In this document: positions 6,472 through 9,374 of the stretch, piece after piece
Numbering within the stretch: the first letter of the stretch is position 1
Layout of the letters: every line of letters begins with the position of its first letter
Assembly (NCBI GenBank): GCA_005789375.1
Contig: SXXZ01000315.1
Span: 1-9,374 of the forward strand
Direction: 5' to 3'
Source: Verrucomicrobiales bacterium
Lineage (GTDB): Bacteria; Verrucomicrobiota; Verrucomicrobiae; Limisphaerales; UBA9464
DNA length: 9,374 nucleotides
Program-made: the position numbers and the translations under genes
The notes under the pieces: model-generated
The model's input: the letters and a program-made list of their open reading frames with translations, nothing else
Told to the model about the DNA's origin: nothing
The model's database searches: none

Positions 6472-6496
6472 TCCAAACTCCTGTGTCCGGTTTGGA
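6472..6496. repeat. Inverted repeat upstream of the sigma factor gene
   Basis: TCCAAAC (6472-6478) and GTTTGGA (6490-6496) are a perfect 7-bp inverted repeat with 11 nt between, 26 nt upstream of the sigma factor ATG. It could be an operator or an RNA hairpin in the leader. Further upstream, GGAAC at 6430-6434 resembles an ECF-type -35 element, but I see no firm -10. Confidence 0.4.
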
Positions 6497-6521
6497 GGGG
6501 ATGCGGCAGTCTTAGGGTGAG

Positions 6522-8141
6522 ATGAACGCCACAACCACGACGCCCGACCGCGATCTGGTGCGATCCTACGCTTCGGAAGGATCGGAGACGGCGTTTCGCG
6601 CCCTGGTGGGCCGACATGTGGACTTGGTCTTTGCCACCGCTTTGAGACAAGTCGGAGACACCGGCCTGGCCGAGGAAATCACCCAGAACGTCTTCGTCCA
6701 TCTGGCCCGCAAGGCCCCTGCCCTCGCCGGACACGAGACCATCGCGGGATGGCTCCATCGGTCGGCCATCCTGGAGTCCAAGGCGCGTTTCCGAGCCGAG
6801 ATGCGCCGCCGTCGTCGCGAGGAGGTCGCCGCGGCCCTCGCCGAGACGGAGTCCGCAGGACGCGACCCCGCAGCGGATCTCAGCCCGCTGCTCGATGAGG
6901 CGCTGCTCCAACTCCGGGAAGCCGACCGCCTCGCGCTGGTCCTTCGATTCCTAGAGGAACGCAGTTTGCGCGAAGTGGGCACCGCACTGGGCATCGACGA
7001 AGACGCCGCCCGCAAGCGGGTGAGCCGGGCCCTCTCGCGGGTAACGGAGTTCTTCAGGAGCCGGGGGTTTGCCCTGCCCTCTGCCGGCGGAGCCGCCCTA
7101 CTGAGCAAGGCCACTCAAGCCGCTCCGGCCGTTCCACCAGGGCTTGCCTCAAGCGCCGCCGCGGCTGGCTTGGCCGCCGGTGGTCCCGCCTCGGGCCTCG
7201 GACTGCTGCTCCTTTCCGTCATGAGCCTCACCAAAACCCAGACCGCCCTGCTCTGCGGAGTGCTCGTGCTCGCGCCCCTCGCCTGGCAATCCGCCTCCCT
7301 AGCCCATGCCCAACGCGCGGTCGATTCGCTCGAGCGGGATCGGGCCCGATTCAATGGACAGGTTGCGGACGCAGAACAAGAACTGGCCCAACTCGACCGT
7401 ACCCTGCTCCGCGTCCGAAACGAAACGGCCGCCGCCCGCACCCAGTTGGCTCAGATGAAAGACGGCCTTTCAAAACCGGCCCCGGATTCCACGGCCTCAG
7501 GCCAGTATCGCTGGGACGACGATTCTCCGCTGGTACGCCTGCCGAAGCGATTGCTTGCCGACCTTCGAATCAATGGAAACGCGAACCCCCAGGGCGAACT
7601 GTCCCCGGAAATCCGGGGCATTCTTCAACTCACGGACGACGAGACTCGCAAGGTCCAATCCGCGATCGACCGGTTCGCGGCCGCCTACCAGAAACTGATC
7701 CTGAAGATCGGTCGCCCGGACGAACTCACCCCTTATGAATTGGGCAATCGGTCGCGGGATCGGGTGCTGGCGCTGAATTTTCAGGGTCTGAAAGAACCCG
7801 CCCGCGACCTACATCAGGAACTGCTGGCCGACCTGGGGGCAACCCTGGACACCGAGCGGTTGAGAATCCTTCAGGCTTCCTTGAAAGCTTGGATGGCAAC
7901 AGAAGAGGGAGGCTTAGATTCAAGGCAGGAAACCTTCGTCCTGGACCATCGGATTCAATTCACCCACCTGGGCGACTCACTCGACTTCAGTGTCCTGATC
8001 CCGAATATCGGATCGGTCAATGGCCCCCGATCCATGCAGGATATCCCCCATTTTCTCAAGCCGCTCATTCAACCGTGGCTTGAAGATGTCCGCCAAACGA
8101 CTCCAGTTCCTTCTGCGACAACCATTCCCAGCAACCCATGA
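6522..8141 (+). CDS. Membrane-anchored ECF sigma factor with extracytoplasmic C-terminal domain
   Basis: 539 aa, about three times a normal ECF sigma factor. Residues 10-95 are sigma region 2, including AEEITQNVFVHLARK (50-64) and TIAGWLHRSA (73-82). Residues 120-180 are region 4, with the helix-turn-helix SLREVGTALGIDEDAARKRV (148-167). An Ala/Gly/Pro-rich linker follows (about 185-228), then a hydrophobic segment TALLCGVLVLAPLAW (241-255) as a single membrane helix. After it come a coiled-coil-like heptad region (about 262-316) and a C-terminal domain (about 330-525) that should lie outside the cytoplasm. The layout is known to me from Verrucomicrobiota sigma factors. No separate anti-sigma gene is seen. 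The stop overlaps the next ATG by 4 nt, and the next gene resembles this C-terminal domain. How the sigma part reaches promoters, by release or while tethered, is not visible. The sigma assignment is firm; the topology is inferred. Confidence 0.88.
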   Translation: MNATTTTPDRDLVRSYASEGSETAFRALVGRHVDLVFATALRQVGDTGLAEEITQNVFVHLARKAPALAGHETIAGWLHRSAILESKARFRAEMRRRRREEVAAALAETESAGRDPAADLSPLLDEALLQLREADRLALVLRFLEERSLREVGTALGIDEDAARKRVSRALSRVTEFFRSRGFALPSAGGAALLSKATQAAPAVPPGLASSAAAAGLAAGGPASGLGLLLLSVMSLTKTQTALLCGVLVLAPLAWQSASLAHAQRAVDSLERDRARFNGQVADAEQELAQLDRTLLRVRNETAAARTQLAQMKDGLSKPAPDSTASGQYRWDDDSPLVRLPKRLLADLRINGNANPQGELSPEIRGILQLTDDETRKVQSAIDRFAAAYQKLILKIGRPDELTPYELGNRSRDRVLALNFQGLKEPARDLHQELLADLGATLDTERLRILQASLKAWMATEEGGLDSRQETFVLDHRIQFTHLGDSLDFSVLIPNIGSVNGPRSMQDIPHFLKPLIQPWLEDVRQTTPVPSATTIPSNP

Positions 8142-9028
8142 AACGGATTCTGCTGATCACCGCTGCTCTTTTGGTAGGCGGACTCGTCCTACGGCGAGCA
8201 GGCGTCGAATCCATACGGTTTCGCGGGGAATCTGTACGGTTGCAGGATCAAGTTCTGGCAGCTTCAAACCGACTGTCCGGGGCTCGATCCAACGCCGAAT
8301 CCCGGCACCGGGACATTGCGCTCAAGGCGGCAGACAGTGACTCCGTCCTATCGGAACTCGCCGCTGTCGGTCGCCGTCGATCACAAGATCCGCTCTCTGC
8401 AGAGCATGCTCATGTACAGCCTCCCAAAGAACTGCCCGCCTGGACACCTGTGTTTCCCTACATCTGGCTCGAGAAACCGCTGTTGAAACGGCTATCCCTC
8501 GATGTCTTCCAACCGGATGGATCCCTTACGCCGACAGCGGTGGAGATCCTCGGCCTAGAGGCAGAAGAGGCGATCAAACTCAGGGAATCCTTGAAGCGTA
8601 TCGTATCCCAGCAACGTCACCAAGAAACAGAGCGGGCTCGCGTGGTGCAAGAGCACTTGCCAGAAATCGCCAAGGAAGAAGGGCCAAAGTTCACTTTACG
8701 GATCGACCCCGTGCAGGAGATCCCCAACGACTTGGGGAATGCGTTCAAGGCCACACTTACCGAACAACTGGGAGCGCAACGCATGGGCCTTCTGAAGGGT
8801 TCCATCGAGATAGGATTTTCAGAACTTTTCGGGGAGCAACCGAACGAGGCCAGGACTTTGTCGTTCGTCCTCCTCCCCAGCGGCGTGTTCAGCTGGGCCC
8901 AGAAAAGTAATGGGAGAGGGGATTTCGGCAGTGGTTATCCCGACATCCGCCCCATTGTTCCGGAACACCTCCACCACCTGATCCCGCCCGAATTCCTCGA
9001 GAAACCGCCAGAACCTGACCAACCCTGA
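8138..9028 (+). CDS. Membrane-anchored partner of the sigma factor, related to its C-terminal domain
   Basis: 296 aa. A short basic start (MKR) and a hydrophobic run ILLITAALLVGGLVL (4-18) form an N-terminal membrane anchor or signal peptide, followed by a charged helical stretch (about 30-76). The rest resembles the outer domain of the upstream sigma factor. LEKPLLKRLSL (111-121) lines up with LPKRLLADLRI (sigma 340-350), and GSLTPTAVEILGL (128-140) with GELSPEIRGILQL (358-370). Near the C-terminus LSFVLLP (241-247) lines up with LDFSVLIP (487-494). I recognise no enzymatic motif. The gene overlaps the sigma stop by 4 nt (ATGA), has no Shine-Dalgarno and so is translationally coupled. It may associate with the sigma factor's outer domain, competing with it or sensing the same signal. 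Function unknown; the relatedness was judged by eye. Confidence 0.75.
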   Translation: MKRILLITAALLVGGLVLRRAGVESIRFRGESVRLQDQVLAASNRLSGARSNAESRHRDIALKAADSDSVLSELAAVGRRRSQDPLSAEHAHVQPPKELPAWTPVFPYIWLEKPLLKRLSLDVFQPDGSLTPTAVEILGLEAEEAIKLRESLKRIVSQQRHQETERARVVQEHLPEIAKEEGPKFTLRIDPVQEIPNDLGNAFKATLTEQLGAQRMGLLKGSIEIGFSELFGEQPNEARTLSFVLLPSGVFSWAQKSNGRGDFGSGYPDIRPIVPEHLHHLIPPEFLEKPPEPDQP

Positions 9029-9116
9029 CAAAGGTCGTGGCCTCAGCAGAGGCACCTCGCCACCGACCCGAACCCACCCCATTCCGTCCCGATTCCTTCG
9101 ACCTTCGCCCCAGTCC

Positions 9117-9147
9117 GGGAAGACCCCTGGTCGACCCGGGTTTTCCC
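9117..9147 (+). terminator. Hairpin between the sigma operon and the acetyltransferase gene
   Basis: GGGAAGACCC (9117-9126) can pair with GGGTTTTCCC (9138-9147), ten base pairs with one G-U in RNA, around an 11-nt loop that itself contains the palindrome GGTCGACC. No clean T-run follows. It may end the sigma operon transcript or be part of the leader of the next gene. Confidence 0.35.
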
Positions 9148-9159
9148 CTAGGTTTTCCC
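9139..9159. repeat. Short direct repeat GGTTTTCCC
   Basis: GGTTTTCCC occurs at 9139-9147 and again at 9151-9159, a 12-nt period, about 40 nt upstream of the acetyltransferase start. The first copy overlaps the 3' arm of the hairpin. A binding site is possible but not shown. Confidence 0.3.
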
Positions 9160-9199
9160 TCGGCTGGCCAAGTCGCGGGATCTCAGCCATGGTTGCGCC

Positions 9200-9374
9200 G
9201 TGCAGTTCCCGATCACCGAGATCACCGACGCCGTGCTCGCGAGCTATTCGCGACACGGGGGCATCAACCATCTGGACGGGATCAACCTGCCCTCCAAGGC
9301 CTCCGTCGCCGACATCACCCGCGACCTGCTCCGGCTGGTGTTCCCAGGCTTCTTCGACGACCACATCATCCACA
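9200..9374 (+). CDS. cysE: Serine O-acetyltransferase, N-terminal fragment
   Basis: 58 codons before the window ends. The helical N-terminal part reads HGGINHLDGINLPSKASVAD (19-38), then ITRDLLRLVFPGFFDDHIIH (39-58). The LPS...I..DLL.LLFPGFF pattern is what I know from the N-terminal domain of serine acetyltransferases of the CysE/EpsC type, which make O-acetylserine from serine and acetyl-CoA for cysteine synthesis. The hexapeptide-repeat catalytic domain would lie beyond the edge. The GTG at 9200 is my choice because no ATG exists in this frame after the upstream stop at 9149-9151; an ATG at 9189 is in another frame and gives unrelated sequence. No Shine-Dalgarno is seen. The gene is 171 nt after the sigma partner and probably a separate unit. 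Confidence 0.65.
   Translation, partial: MQFPITEITDAVLASYSRHGGINHLDGINLPSKASVADITRDLLRLVFPGFFDDHIIH

Noticed and set aside
8819..9373. Minus-strand open frame of 184 codons at the right end
   Set aside because: It covers the 3' end of the sigma partner and the start of the acetyltransferase on the other strand and has no recognisable domain.

Overview
The window looks like a GC-rich chromosomal segment of a member of the Verrucomicrobiota, possibly Pedosphaera/Limisphaerales-like. The best clue is the gene at 6522-8141, an ECF sigma factor continued by an Ala/Gly-rich linker, a membrane helix and a periplasmic-type domain, an architecture I associate with that phylum. Most housekeeping-type genes here lack a clear Shine-Dalgarno sequence. 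The phylum call is inference; no rRNA gene is present.

Layout, left to right. (1) 1-1762, all +: the 3' end of an acyl-CoA/acyl-ACP synthetase (probably Aas-like), a PGAP1/lipase-like alpha/beta hydrolase 9 nt behind it, and a stand-alone FAD/NAD(P)H oxidoreductase of the ferredoxin reductase superfamily that ends in a strong intrinsic terminator. (2) About 1850-4336 is an accessory pocket. It holds a coding-looking but unrecognised minus-strand open stretch, a BrnT-type toxin with a CopG/RHH antitoxin (+), an AT-rich stretch with an imperfect inverted repeat, a frameshifted and truncated tyrosine recombinase (-), and a PIN (DUF3368-type) toxin with a UPF0175-type antitoxin (-). (3) 4658-6331 (+) is rpsA, six S1 domains, preceded by a long leader and followed by a textbook terminator. 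(4) 6522-9028 (+) is a two-gene operon with a 4-nt overlap: the membrane-anchored ECF sigma factor and a membrane-anchored partner. The partner's extracytoplasmic part resembles the sigma factor's own C-terminal domain. (5) 9200-9374 (+) is the start of a serine O-acetyltransferase, running off the window.

How the genes work together: the two toxin-antitoxin modules and the dead recombinase form a small mobile or decayed island between conserved genes. The BrnT/CopG module is the most foreign-looking part, being AT-rich with a good Shine-Dalgarno in front of the antitoxin. The sigma/partner operon is probably a self-contained membrane-linked regulatory unit: two proteins with related outer domains, one of which carries the DNA-binding sigma regions on the inner side. 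I see no CRISPR array, tRNA, rRNA or intact insertion sequence. The nearest thing to an undescribed system is the sigma/partner pair.
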